From: JANWXD01 sp037446115
GTDB lineage: Bacteria; Acidobacteriota; Terriglobia; Bryobacterales; Bryobacteraceae
Assembly (NCBI GenBank): GCA_037446115.1
Contig: JBBIJF010000003.1
Location: 159,965 to 223,964, forward strand
Length of the DNA stretch: 64,000 bases
Reading direction: 5' to 3'
This document shows, piece after piece, positions 27,639 through 35,787 of this stretch (its first letter is position 1; each line of letters opens with the position of its first letter). The notes under the pieces are model-generated. The model worked only from the letters and a program-made list of their open reading frames with translations, had not been told where the DNA came from and did not search any database. A program made the translations under genes and the position numbers.

Positions 27639-28169
27639 GTGCGCACGCATCGGAATTTCCTGCTGACCGGCCCGCCCGGTTGCGGCAAAACCACCGTCCT
27701 CCGCCGCGTGATCGAATTGCTCGGCGACCTCCGCCTGGCGGGCTTCTACACGGAAGAAATCCGCGAGCGCGGCCGGCGCGTCGGCTTCCGCGCCGCAGGG
27801 CTGAACGGCGGCGAAGCCATCCTGGCTCACGTGGATCTGGTCTCGAACCTCCGCGTCGGCAAATACGGCGTGAATCCTGCCGCGCTCGCCCCCTTGATCG
27901 CTTCCGAGCTGCGGCGGCCGCCGGCGGCCGTGGATCTGTTCGTCGTGGACGAGATCGGCACGATGGAGTGCTACAGCCCCGACTTCGTCGCCGCCGTCCG
28001 CCTGCTCCTGGACGAAACCTCGCCCCTGCTTGCGACCGTCACGTTGCGGCAAGGCGGCTTTCCGGGCGAAGTGAAAGCTCGCCCCGACGTGGAACTCTTC
28101 TTTGTTTCTCCCGCCAATCGCGACCGCCTGCCTGCGGAGCTTGCCGCAACCATCCGCGGTCTCCGCTGA
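27639..28169 (+). CDS. THEP1-family nucleoside-triphosphatase
   Basis: A 176-residue P-loop NTPase: Walker A TGPPGCGKTT (residues ~10-19), GFYTEEIRERGRRVGF, and Walker B LFVVDEIGTMEC characteristic of the THEP1 (NTPase_1) family that hydrolyses ATP/GTP and other NTPs in vitro. Cellular role unknown. Starts at GTG 27639, divergent from the xylanase with 30 bases between starts, so the two genes share a regulatory region. Confidence 0.88.
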   Translation: MRTHRNFLLTGPPGCGKTTVLRRVIELLGDLRLAGFYTEEIRERGRRVGFRAAGLNGGEAILAHVDLVSNLRVGKYGVNPAALAPLIASELRRPPAAVDLFVVDEIGTMECYSPDFVAAVRLLLDETSPLLATVTLRQGGFPGEVKARPDVELFFVSPANRDRLPAELAATIRGLR

Positions 28170-28287
28170 CGCTAGTACAGCGTGCACGTCCCCAATCGCC
28201 TGAATTTACACGAAGTTTACATCCGTAAGTGTTTCACCCGGTGACACGCCCGATAAAATTCTAACAACAACTACTTAGAGGTTCGTC

Positions 28288-31287
28288 ATGCGTATCCGAC
28301 TTCTGGTCGCGTCTGTCGTCTTACTGGCCACACCCTTCGCTGCGGCTGCTTCGTGCTCTTCTGTTTTGCCCGGCCTTCTGCGTATTTATGCCGGCGCGGG
28401 CGGACTGGGAGTTCCGGCAACGTTTTACACCGGCGCCGCAGGGCACGCAACGGTAGCGGCCTTCGATGCCGACGGCGACGGCGCCGCCGACATCGTATTC
28501 CGCGAAGCCGTCTCGGGACGCGAATGGATTTTCCGCAACGACGGCGCAGGCGGATTCCGGGCTCCCGAGATGCTCGAGGGGAATGCGCCGCCCGTGGTCC
28601 TCGCACGCGGCGACTTCCTCGGCGACGGAACCGAAACGGAAGTCGTCTTCGATCCCCGCTCGGCAACGGCCACGATGCAGCCCCGTTCCACGGAGTCAGG
28701 CGCCTCGGGTCCATTGGGCCCCGGGGTCGTTTTGGTGGCGGATTTCAACCGCGACGGCGACGCGGATTTTGCTGTGGCGGAGGGCTCGGGCGCTCGCCTG
28801 ACGGTTTGCCTCGCCGACGGCCAGGGAGGCATCCGCACGAGCTTCGAAATCCCTCTGGAATCTCCCCCTCGGGCCCTGACAAGCGGCGACTTCGACGGCG
28901 ATGGCGACACGGACCTCGCCGTCTTGCAGCCGGAACGAGGCCGCATTTCCATACTCCTCGGCGACGGGCAGGGCGGCTTTGCGGTGACGGAACATCTTCA
29001 CGGTGCCTTCGGCCTCTCTTTAGTTGCAGCCGAACTCAACGGTGACGGCCGCACGGATCTGGCGGCCGCCGGTGAAAGCCCCGGGGAGACCTTACTTTTC
29101 TGGGGCGACGGCGCGGGACGCTTTAGCGCGTCTTCGACTCTGTGGATGCGCTTCCGACCCGCTCCCAAAGGTCCGCAGCGGCTGCTGGCTGCGGCGGACG
29201 GTTACGTGGGCCCCAGCGTCGTCGGGCTCACGCTGAATCCCGCTACGATCGCCGGCGGCAGCGGCGGCACTTCGACAGGAACCGTGACGCTCTCCGAGCC
29301 CGCTCCGCCCGGAGGCACGCTCATTACGCTCGCCTCCTCCAATCCCGAACTGGCTGCGTCGGTCCTCAAAATCATCGTTCCCGAGGGTGCCGCCACCGCG
29401 ACCTTCACCGTCGCGACCAACCCGCGCTACCGCCGCTACAGCGGCCTGGCTTTCGCCGCCACCATCACCGCCGCCAATCCTCTGAACGGAACCTCCCGCA
29501 GCGCCACCTTGAACGTCACCGCACAGCCCCGCCCGACCGAAGCCGTTTTCAGCCTGGACTCCGATTTCAAGGGCCTGCTTTGCGCCGGCGTGCAGTTCAT
29601 TGACGGTGAGTTTCGCGGAGATGCCGGGATCCTTTTCGACTGCCCCCTCCCCAGCCAGGGACCCTGCCGGTTCAAACAGGAATGCACCCTCGGCTGCCTG
29701 CGCCGCCCGGTGCGGGGCGCCAACTGGAACGACGCCTGCGCCACCACCCCGCCTTTCCCTCTCAGCTTTACGCCGCGAGTAATCGTCGGCGGCAACCGCG
29801 CGACCGGCGCCGTGAACTTGACCGCGCCCGCCGTTTCCGGCAGCACCGCCACGGTCGTCACCAACAGCCTCGCTACCAAAGCCTCCATCAATGTCCCCAC
29901 CGCCATCCCCGTCGGAGCAACAAGCCTTCCGTTCGAGCTGGTGACGGCGCAGGTGGAGAACGTCACCTTCGCCCACCAGGATGCGCATGTCCGCACGATC
30001 GAGGCCGGGTCCTCGGTGTTCACGACCCGCCAGGCTCGTACGTGGGCTGCGGTCGTGCCGCCCTCCGGGGGAGACGTCGCGCCGTCTGCCGCGCTTCAGT
30101 CCCTTACGGTCTCTTCCCCGATCACCGGCGGACTCTTTACCACGGGTACGGTGACGCTCAACCAGCTCGCACCAGCGCCCAGCCTAGCAACGGTGACCGT
30201 CTCCGTCAGTTCCAGCCACCCGGATGTGGCGGCCATTCTCCAGCCCAGTCTCACCTTCACGCAAGGCAGCGACACGGCTTCGTTCGGAATCCAGACGGCG
30301 GCCGTGGCCGCCGACACGGCGGTCACCATCACGGTTACCTTGCCGGCCGGCCCGCTTTCCACCGGAGGCACGCTCACCGCCACGCTTATCGTAAAGGGCG
30401 CCCCGCAGGCCGGCGCCGTACGTTCGCTTTTCGTGAATCCGCCCAGCGTCTTGGGCGGAAACGCCGCCACGGGGACGGTCGTGCTCGACGGACTGGCGCC
30501 GGCGGGCGGCGCGGTCGTCAGCCTGGAAAGCGCCAACCCTGCCGTCGTCAGCCTGCCTCCTGCGGTCACGGTCGCGGCCGGGACCGACCGGGCGAGCTTT
30601 TCCATCACCACCTCGCCCGTCGCGACGCAAACCAACGTGACCTTGATCGCCCGGTTCAACAACAGCTTCACCGCCACGACGGTCGCCGTCCTTCCGCCGC
30701 TCACCGTCGCTTCACTGGCGTTCAATCCCTCTACCGTCGTGGGGGGCAATGCATCCACCGGAACCGTCACCTTGTCCGGCGCGGCCGGCGCTTCCGGGGC
30801 GGTCGTGTCTTTGTCCAGCAGCAATCCCGGTGTGGTCAGCGTTCCGGCGACCGTCACCGTCACGGCCGGAGCCGCCAGCGCGAGCTTTACCGCCACAACG
30901 GCCTCGGTGGCTGCCACGACTTCCGTGACCGTCACTGCGAGCTTGAACGGACAGGCTGCCAGCGCCACGCTTACGGTGACGCCGCCTTCAAGCGGACCGC
31001 TTGGCGCCCCGACTCTGCTCAGCCCGGCCAACGACGCCCGCTTCTCTGCGGGGCAGGCCATCGCTTTCGACTGGACGGACGTGACCGGCGCCGCCTCCTA
31101 CACCATCCAGATCGACGATTCGGACACCTTCACCGCGCCGCTCATCGTGAGTCAGACCGTCGCTCAGTCCGCGACGACGATCAGCGGGCTTCCGGCCCAA
31201 CGCCTGTGGTGGCGCGTGCGCGCCAACGACGCCTCCGGCAATCCTGGCGCCTGGAGTGCGGTGCGGCGCTTCGAACTGAAGAATTGA
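28288..31287 (+). CDS. Large secreted FG-GAP / Ig-like repeat protein
   Basis: A 999-residue exported protein: signal peptide to ~residue 22 (MRIRLLVASVVLLATPFAAA), then five FG-GAP/VCBS-type calcium loops between ~50 and 275 (for example FDADGDGAADIVF, FNRDGDADFAV, FDGDGDTDLAV), i.e. probably a partial beta-propeller. From ~305 to 905 there are five similar Ig-like units opening V-x-GG-N/x-x-x-TGTV-x-L (VVGGNASTGTVTLSG and relatives). A fibronectin-III-like C-terminal unit follows (FDWTDVTGAASYTIQIDD). A Cys-rich insert near 445-490 breaks the repeat series. Likely a surface adhesin; no enzymatic motif. AGAGG lies eight bases before the ATG. Confidence 0.85.
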   Translation: MRIRLLVASVVLLATPFAAAASCSSVLPGLLRIYAGAGGLGVPATFYTGAAGHATVAAFDADGDGAADIVFREAVSGREWIFRNDGAGGFRAPEMLEGNAPPVVLARGDFLGDGTETEVVFDPRSATATMQPRSTESGASGPLGPGVVLVADFNRDGDADFAVAEGSGARLTVCLADGQGGIRTSFEIPLESPPRALTSGDFDGDGDTDLAVLQPERGRISILLGDGQGGFAVTEHLHGAFGLSLVAAELNGDGRTDLAAAGESPGETLLFWGDGAGRFSASSTLWMRFRPAPKGPQRLLAAADGYVGPSVVGLTLNPATIAGGSGGTSTGTVTLSEPAPPGGTLITLASSNPELAASVLKIIVPEGAATATFTVATNPRYRRYSGLAFAATITAANPLNGTSRSATLNVTAQPRPTEAVFSLDSDFKGLLCAGVQFIDGEFRGDAGILFDCPLPSQGPCRFKQECTLGCLRRPVRGANWNDACATTPPFPLSFTPRVIVGGNRATGAVNLTAPAVSGSTATVVTNSLATKASINVPTAIPVGATSLPFELVTAQVENVTFAHQDAHVRTIEAGSSVFTTRQARTWAAVVPPSGGDVAPSAALQSLTVSSPITGGLFTTGTVTLNQLAPAPSLATVTVSVSSSHPDVAAILQPSLTFTQGSDTASFGIQTAAVAADTAVTITVTLPAGPLSTGGTLTATLIVKGAPQAGAVRSLFVNPPSVLGGNAATGTVVLDGLAPAGGAVVSLESANPAVVSLPPAVTVAAGTDRASFSITTSPVATQTNVTLIARFNNSFTATTVAVLPPLTVASLAFNPSTVVGGNASTGTVTLSGAAGASGAVVSLSSSNPGVVSVPATVTVTAGAASASFTATTASVAATTSVTVTASLNGQAASATLTVTPPSSGPLGAPTLLSPANDARFSAGQAIAFDWTDVTGAASYTIQIDDSDTFTAPLIVSQTVAQSATTISGLPAQRLWWRVRANDASGNPGAWSAVRRFELKN

Positions 31288-31411
31288 GCCGCCGGTCTCT
31301 GGAGTCCGGACGATCTCTGCTCGATAGTCTTCTGGGCCCCTGCGACCGGGTTGCCGCAGGGGGCGGGTGCGCCGCAAGGCCACGACAGCGTCTGACTGCG
31401 AGAAGGCTTCG

Positions 31412-32641
31412 ATGGAGACCCTGCTGTGCCGCCAGCCCATCCTCGATGCCCGCCTTCGTACGTATGGCTACGAGCTCTTGTACCGGGCCTGCCGCACTCA
31501 GACGTACGACGGGCAGGATCCGGATGCCGCCAGCCTGCAGGTCTTGGCCACCAACCTGGTGTCCGGCGCAGCACCGTTCCCTCGTGACAAAGTCGCCTTC
31601 GTCAACTTCACCCGGGGCCTGCTCCTCAACGAGGTTGCGCTGCTGTTTCCGCCCCGGATGCTCGTCGTGGAAATCTTGGAAAATGTCCCGGCCGACGCTG
31701 CCGTGATCGCGGCCTGCTCCCGGCTGAAGGCGTCCGGCTACCGCCTCGCCCTGGATGATTTCGCTCCTGGCGCATCCACCAGCCCGCTGCTTGATCTGGC
31801 TGCGATCCTCAAAGTGGACTTTCAGGCCACCTCGCCGCGGGAACGCGAACGCCTGGTAGTTCACTACGCCCGGCCGGGCTTGCGGATGCTTGCGGAAAAG
31901 GTGGAAACCCATGAAGACTTCGAATGGGCCCGATGCCACGGTTTCAGTTACTTTCAAGGCTATTTTTTCGCGCGCCCCGTGATCATCGCCCGCAAGGAAA
32001 TTCCGGCCTTCAAGGTCAACCTCCTGCGGATCCTGGGCGCCGTCCACGCGCCGGCTTTTGACTTCGCCCGGATCGAAGGACTCCTCAAGCAGGAACCGCA
32101 GCTTTGCTACCGGCTGCTGGGATACCTCAACTCGGCGGCGTTCGGTTTGCGCGCGCAGGTCCGCTCCGTTCGGACAGCGATGGCCCTGCTCGGCGAGAAC
32201 GAATTGCGGAAGTGGCTGACGTTGGCCGCTCTGCCCGGGCTGGCCTCCGACAAACCCGACAGTCTGGCGGAAACCGCGGTACTCCGCGCGCGCATGTGCG
32301 AGCTCCTTGCGCTAGGCGCCAGGCTGGCCTCCCGCAGCGGCGAGCTATTTCTCATGGGCATGTTTTCACTGCTGGACACCCTCATCGGCCGCCCGCTGGA
32401 CGAACTCCTGGCAGAGCTCGGCCTGAGCCGTGACGTCACTGAGGCGCTCCTCGGCGATGCGGCCTCGGGCAATACTCCAGCCCAAATCTACCGGCTGGCG
32501 CTCGCCGTGGAGCGCGCCGACTGGGCCACGGCCGCTGCGTTGGCGGGGCCACTCGGCCTCTCTGTCGAGGACGTGGCCCAGACCTCGTTTGAGGCGGCCG
32601 CCTGGTGCACTCGACTCCTCAGCACCCCTCAGGCCGTTTGA
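31412..32641 (+). CDS. EAL-HDOD signalling protein (YuxH-like)
   Basis: A 409-residue protein with an N-terminal degenerate EAL domain (RQPILDARLRTYGYELLYR, then LVVEILENV, LALDDFAPG and FSYFQGYFFARP, residues 1-190) and a C-terminal HDOD domain (~205-400, LLGYLNSAAFGL and SVRTAMALLGENELRKW). The EAL signature is replaced by YELLY, so phosphodiesterase activity is unlikely; such proteins relay c-di-GMP-linked signals. Start chosen at ATG 31412, the conserved METLLCRQPI. Stands alone, 124 bases behind the repeat protein. Confidence 0.85.
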   Translation: METLLCRQPILDARLRTYGYELLYRACRTQTYDGQDPDAASLQVLATNLVSGAAPFPRDKVAFVNFTRGLLLNEVALLFPPRMLVVEILENVPADAAVIAACSRLKASGYRLALDDFAPGASTSPLLDLAAILKVDFQATSPRERERLVVHYARPGLRMLAEKVETHEDFEWARCHGFSYFQGYFFARPVIIARKEIPAFKVNLLRILGAVHAPAFDFARIEGLLKQEPQLCYRLLGYLNSAAFGLRAQVRSVRTAMALLGENELRKWLTLAALPGLASDKPDSLAETAVLRARMCELLALGARLASRSGELFLMGMFSLLDTLIGRPLDELLAELGLSRDVTEALLGDAASGNTPAQIYRLALAVERADWATAAALAGPLGLSVEDVAQTSFEAAAWCTRLLSTPQAV

Positions 32642-32725
32642 CGGCTTCGCAGTTGCGCCCGAAATTCTCCGGTGCGTCGAGCACGGGCTCGCCCTCGGCC
32701 GGGCTTTCTCAGACCCCGCGTTCCA

Positions 32726-33547
32726 TCACTCCAGCAGGGCCAGCACCGGAAAATGGTCCGACGGGTAGCGGTTTTCCTCATGGTCCGTCACGGTCTCGGC
32801 GCGAGCGCAGCGCCACGGACCGCGAAACAGAATCCAGTCAATCCGCGGTCCCGTCGGCTGGCCCCGGAATCCATGAAACGTGCCTTCCGGCCCTGCTCGC
32901 TCGGCGGCGGCCGCCCAGGCATCGGTTAACTCCGCTGTCAGCATCCGGTAGACCTCCCCGCCCGCCGGTGCGTTGAAGTCGCCGGTCAAAATGACCGGCG
33001 CGTCTTTGGGAAGCTGCCTCAGGCGAGACAGAACGACCTCCGCACAACGGAGCCGCGCTTCGGCGTCCTGCGCGCGGTGGGGAAAGTGCGTATTGAAAAA
33101 GTGGAACCGCCCCCCGGACCGCCGGTCCTCGAACAGCCCCCAGGTAACCATCCGCGGCAGGCTCACATTCCAGGACATACTGCCCGGCGCCTCCGGCGTC
33201 TCCGACAGCCAGAAGTCTCCGGAGTCGACCAGCGCCAGCCGTTCCTTTCTGTAGAACACGCCCATGTGCTCGTCTTCCTGATTGCCGCGCCGGCTTCGTC
33301 CGAACCAGGCGTACTCCGGCAGCTTGGCAACGATGTACTGGCCCTGCTCGTAGAACAGCTCCTGGGTGCCGATCAAATCCGGAGCGCGGCTGCGTATGAC
33401 CGAGACCAGCAAGTCGCGCCGCTGGTCCCAGACGTGGGCGCCGTCGTTCGGCGAAGGATAGCGCACGTTGAAGCTCATGACGCGGAGCGGTTGGGCGGCT
33501 GCCGTCCAGGTCGCAGCCCACAACATCACACACAGCAGGCTCTTCAT
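32726..33547 (-). CDS. Exported endonuclease/exonuclease/phosphatase-family hydrolase
   Basis: A 273-residue EEP-fold protein with a signal peptide (MKSLLCVMLWAATWTAAAQ). Catalytic motifs: MSFNVRY, IGTQE (metal Glu), FFNTHFPHR, VILTGDFNAP (Asp-Asn) and the terminal YPSDHFPVLA (Asp-His). Family members cut DNA, phosphoinositides or sphingomyelin; the secreted form suggests a phosphodiesterase acting on extracellular phosphate esters. Separated by 35 bases from the upstream dipeptidase gene on the same strand. Confidence 0.88.
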   Translation of the reverse strand: MKSLLCVMLWAATWTAAAQPLRVMSFNVRYPSPNDGAHVWDQRRDLLVSVIRSRAPDLIGTQELFYEQGQYIVAKLPEYAWFGRSRRGNQEDEHMGVFYRKERLALVDSGDFWLSETPEAPGSMSWNVSLPRMVTWGLFEDRRSGGRFHFFNTHFPHRAQDAEARLRCAEVVLSRLRQLPKDAPVILTGDFNAPAGGEVYRMLTAELTDAWAAAAERAGPEGTFHGFRGQPTGPRIDWILFRGPWRCARAETVTDHEENRYPSDHFPVLALLE

Positions 33548-33582
33548 GGCTGTTCACTATGTTGACAGAATTGTAGCCCGGT

Positions 33583-34614
33583 TCACTGGCCGAAGACGTC
33601 GCGGAAATATCGCACCCAGTTGCGCCCCAGAATTTTTTCGATGTCTGCTTCCTTATAACCCCGGTGCGCCAGGGCGCGCGCCACGGTACGGAAGCGGTCC
33701 GGGCGGTCGAGTTCCGGGATCCACGGCGGCCAGCGCACGCGGTAGGCGGGCTTGAACACCTTCAGCCGCGGCATATACCAGCTTTCCCGCGTCTCCGTCG
33801 CGCGGATGCCGCGAAGATGGAAGTCTGTCGCCAGCCCCACATGCTCGATGCCGCACACTTTCACGGCGTGGTCAATATGCCGCAGGAAGTCCTCCAGGGA
33901 AGTGTCCGGCCTCGGCCCGATGAAGTAGCCGAGCGCCACGATGCCGGTCACGCCGCCGCGCTCGGCCAGCGCCCGGAGCTGCCGGTCGGATTTGGCCCGC
34001 ACGTGGTCGTAGACGGCTTTGCACATGGTGTGCGTGAAGCACGGAGGCCGGCGCGAGAAGGCGATGGCGTCGTCCGTGGTTTGTTGGCCGCAGTGGGAAA
34101 GGTCCACGGCGATGCCCAGTTGGTTCATGCGTTCGACGCAAGCGATTCCGAAGTCGGACAATCCCGCGTTGGTTCGCTCCGTGCAGCCGTCCCCCAGCAG
34201 GTTTCGGGAGTTGTAGGTGAGCTGGATCACGCGCGCGCCCGCGGCGTGGAGCCGGTCCAGGTTGCTGAGCTCGTCTTCGATGACCGTGGCGTTCTGGAAG
34301 CCAAGCAGCACGCCGAGTTTTCCTTCGCGCTTGGCCCGTTCGATATCGGCCGCCGTCCGGCAATGGAGCAGGCTGTCGGCGTGTTCGGCGAAACGCCGCC
34401 GCCAGGTCTCGAGCGCCCGCATGCCGGTGGGGAAGTTGCGGTTGGGAAGACTCGTATGGATGGCGGTGTAGCCGGACTCTTTCCAGGCTACCCGGTCGGC
34501 TTCGGTCCAATCGGTCAACGAGAGGGCATCCACGACGATGGCCCGCTCGTAGAGCGGTTCGGCCGGCAGTTGCGAAGCCGCGGCTCCCGCCTCCAGGAAC
34601 TCCCGTCGTGTCAT
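33583..34614 (-). CDS. Membrane dipeptidase (peptidase M19), probably exported
   Basis: A 343-residue zinc dipeptidase of the renal-dipeptidase family. It begins MTRREFLEAGAAASQL, a twin-arginine-like motif with little hydrophobic core, then VVDALS (metal-binding region), GFQNATVIEDELSNLDRLHAAGARVIQLTYN in pieces, GIAVDLSHCGQQTTDDAIAFSRRPPCFTHT (Zn His residues) and GIEHVGLATDFHL (terminal Asp). Hydrolyses dipeptides, often with D-residues. The ATG 34614 start is preferred; the frame stays open far upstream but that part is antisense to tRNA-Asn. Confidence 0.85.
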   Translation of the reverse strand: MTRREFLEAGAAASQLPAEPLYERAIVVDALSLTDWTEADRVAWKESGYTAIHTSLPNRNFPTGMRALETWRRRFAEHADSLLHCRTAADIERAKREGKLGVLLGFQNATVIEDELSNLDRLHAAGARVIQLTYNSRNLLGDGCTERTNAGLSDFGIACVERMNQLGIAVDLSHCGQQTTDDAIAFSRRPPCFTHTMCKAVYDHVRAKSDRQLRALAERGGVTGIVALGYFIGPRPDTSLEDFLRHIDHAVKVCGIEHVGLATDFHLRGIRATETRESWYMPRLKVFKPAYRVRWPPWIPELDRPDRFRTVARALAHRGYKEADIEKILGRNWVRYFRDVFGQ

Positions 34615-34709
34615 TGCCGACTCAGCCGCCGCGGCGGGCTTTTCAGCGGCCCCGAGGGGTTTGACAAAGGCGGGCCGCCTTTGCTGAAATAACGGTTGAT
34701 CCGCCACAT

Positions 34710-34784
34710 TCCTCAGTAGCTCAATGGTAGAGCATCCGGCTGTTAACCGGAGGGTTGCAGGTTCGAGTCCTGCCTGAGGAGCCA
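34710..34784 (+). tRNA. tRNA-Asn (anticodon GTT)
   Basis: A complete cloverleaf: acceptor TCCTCAG pairs with CTGAGGA; D-arm GCTCAATGGTAGAGC; anticodon arm TCCGG-CTGTTAA-CCGGA with anticodon GTT at 34742-34744; T-arm with GTTCGAGTCC; discriminator G34781 and an encoded CCA to 34784. Content switches from host genes to phage-like genes directly after it, so it is the probable integration neighbourhood of the element. Confidence 0.97.
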
Positions 34785-35117
34785 ACGTTTTCTCGAAGTT
34801 CTCCCCGTGCAGTTCGTTAGCGGCAGCCGGCGGCCCGGAACCCCGCAACTGCCAAGCACTTCGCGGCTTCCCGCTCTCTCCGTTTGGGCCGTAGTTCCTC
34901 TTGGCCTGCCAACCGGGCGCCACTTCCACGTCACCGGAAGCCGTTTTTCTCCGTCTCTGCCCCCATTCTCTGGAGTTGGTTAACAGCCCCGCACGATCGA
35001 CCCACCCCAAGCGGGACAACTTCCACACTTCCGGCGTATATAGTTAACGAGACCTGCCAGACAGCGCGTTGACCGCGCGGCGGAGATGGCTGTGGGTGGT
35101 CCACAAGGAGACCGCTC
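34785..35117. other. Gene-free boundary between tRNA-Asn and the element
   Basis: No convincing reading frame lies here on either strand. The stretch holds a promoter-like motif at 35013-35050 and ends in the ribosome binding site (AAGGAG) of the first small gene of the element. The left attachment site should be here, probably between 34785 and 35010; no second copy of the tRNA 3' end was found in the window, and the right end of the element lies beyond 64 kb. Confidence 0.5.
35013..35050 (+). promoter_or_regulatory. Promoter-like motif, copy 1
   Basis: GGGACA (35013-35018) and TATATAGT (35037-35044) 18 bases apart, followed by TAACGAGA. The same arrangement, CGGACA-N18-TATATAGT-AAGCGAGA, occurs at 59004-59042 in front of the packaging genes. 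It precedes the recombinase cassette in the right direction. Promoter function is inferred from conservation of both boxes and their spacing. Confidence 0.5.
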
Positions 35118-35258
35118 ATGCCTCGCCGCGACCCCGCCCTCGAACAGGCGATCCGAGACATCGCCGCTCTCCTCGCCGAGGCCTACCTGCGCCTGCTTTT
35201 CGGCAACTCCGAAGTTGACTTCCGAGAGACAGAGAGCCCTCATGTCACTGGTGGTTAA
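35118..35258 (+). CDS. Small protein upstream of DUF2924 gene
   Basis: A 46-residue reading frame (MPRRDPALEQAIRDIAALLA then EAYLRLLFGNSEVDF and a polar tail) with a good ribosome binding site, AAGGAG eight bases before ATG. It is largely one amphipathic helix. It overlaps the start of the DUF2924 gene by 17 bases, implying coupled translation. No function can be read; its position at the head of the recombinase cassette suggests a role in integration/excision. Confidence 0.55.
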   Translation: MPRRDPALEQAIRDIAALLAEAYLRLLFGNSEVDFRETESPHVTGG

Positions 35259-35787
35259 CGCTATGGAAGATGAGACCCAGCGCATCCACGAAGAGATCGA
35301 AAGCCTCCGCCAGATGACCACGGCGCAGCTCAAGGCCAAGTACCGGGAGGTGTTCGGCGAGGAGACCCGATCCAATCACAAGCAGTTCCTGTTCCGCCGC
35401 ATCGCCTGGCGCATCCAGGCCAACGCCTGGGGCGGCCTGTCCGAGCGCGCCCGCCGACGCGCGCTCGAGATCGCCAACGACGTTGACCTGCGCATCCGCG
35501 CGCCGAAAAACTTCCTTCGAGACGAGCCGGACGAGCGCCGCAGCGCCGAGGCGTGCATCCCGCCCACGGCGGATCCGCGCCTGCCACTGCCGGGCAACCG
35601 ACTGGTCCGGCGCTTCCGGGGCAAGGACGTGGTTGTGCTGGTGCGCCAGGACGGCTTCGAGTACGAGCGCTGCCTGTACCGTTCGCTAAGCGCGGCCGTG
35701 CGCGCCGCCACCGGCACGCCCTGGAACGGCTTCGCCTTCTTCGGCCTGGGCCACAAGCCCGGAGGGAAACGTGGCCAGCGGCAATAA
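35242..35787 (+). CDS. DUF2924 protein of the recombinase cassette
   Basis: A 181-residue protein matching the DUF2924 pattern: an N-terminal helix pair (LRQMTTAQLKAKYREVFGEE), a basic RRIAWRIQANAWGGLSERAR segment and the terminal GTPWNGFAFFGLG. DUF2924 proteins are usually encoded directly before large serine recombinases in phages and integrative elements, as here (17-base overlap with the recombinase gene). Function unknown; likely a recombination partner or directionality factor by context. The start ATG 35242 was chosen because it gives the conserved N-terminus; ATG 35263 is an alternative. Confidence 0.8.
   Translation: MSLVVNAMEDETQRIHEEIESLRQMTTAQLKAKYREVFGEETRSNHKQFLFRRIAWRIQANAWGGLSERARRRALEIANDVDLRIRAPKNFLRDEPDERRSAEACIPPTADPRLPLPGNRLVRRFRGKDVVVLVRQDGFEYERCLYRSLSAAVRAATGTPWNGFAFFGLGHKPGGKRGQRQ

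Noticed and set aside
28216..28259. TTTACA ... TAAAAT promoter ahead of the repeat protein
   Set aside because: The boxes are 32 bases apart; the only alternative -35 (TTTCAC) matches poorly. Some promoter must exist, but this one is not supportable.
30096..31061. 321-codon minus-strand frame opposite the repeat protein
   Set aside because: Ala/Val/Thr-rich mirror of the repeat array, without a ribosome binding site or motif.
34614..35028. Long N-terminal extension of the dipeptidase through the tRNA region
   Set aside because: The extension is antisense to tRNA-Asn and gives the well-known spurious peptide containing AGLEPATLRLTAGCS. The true start is ATG 34614.
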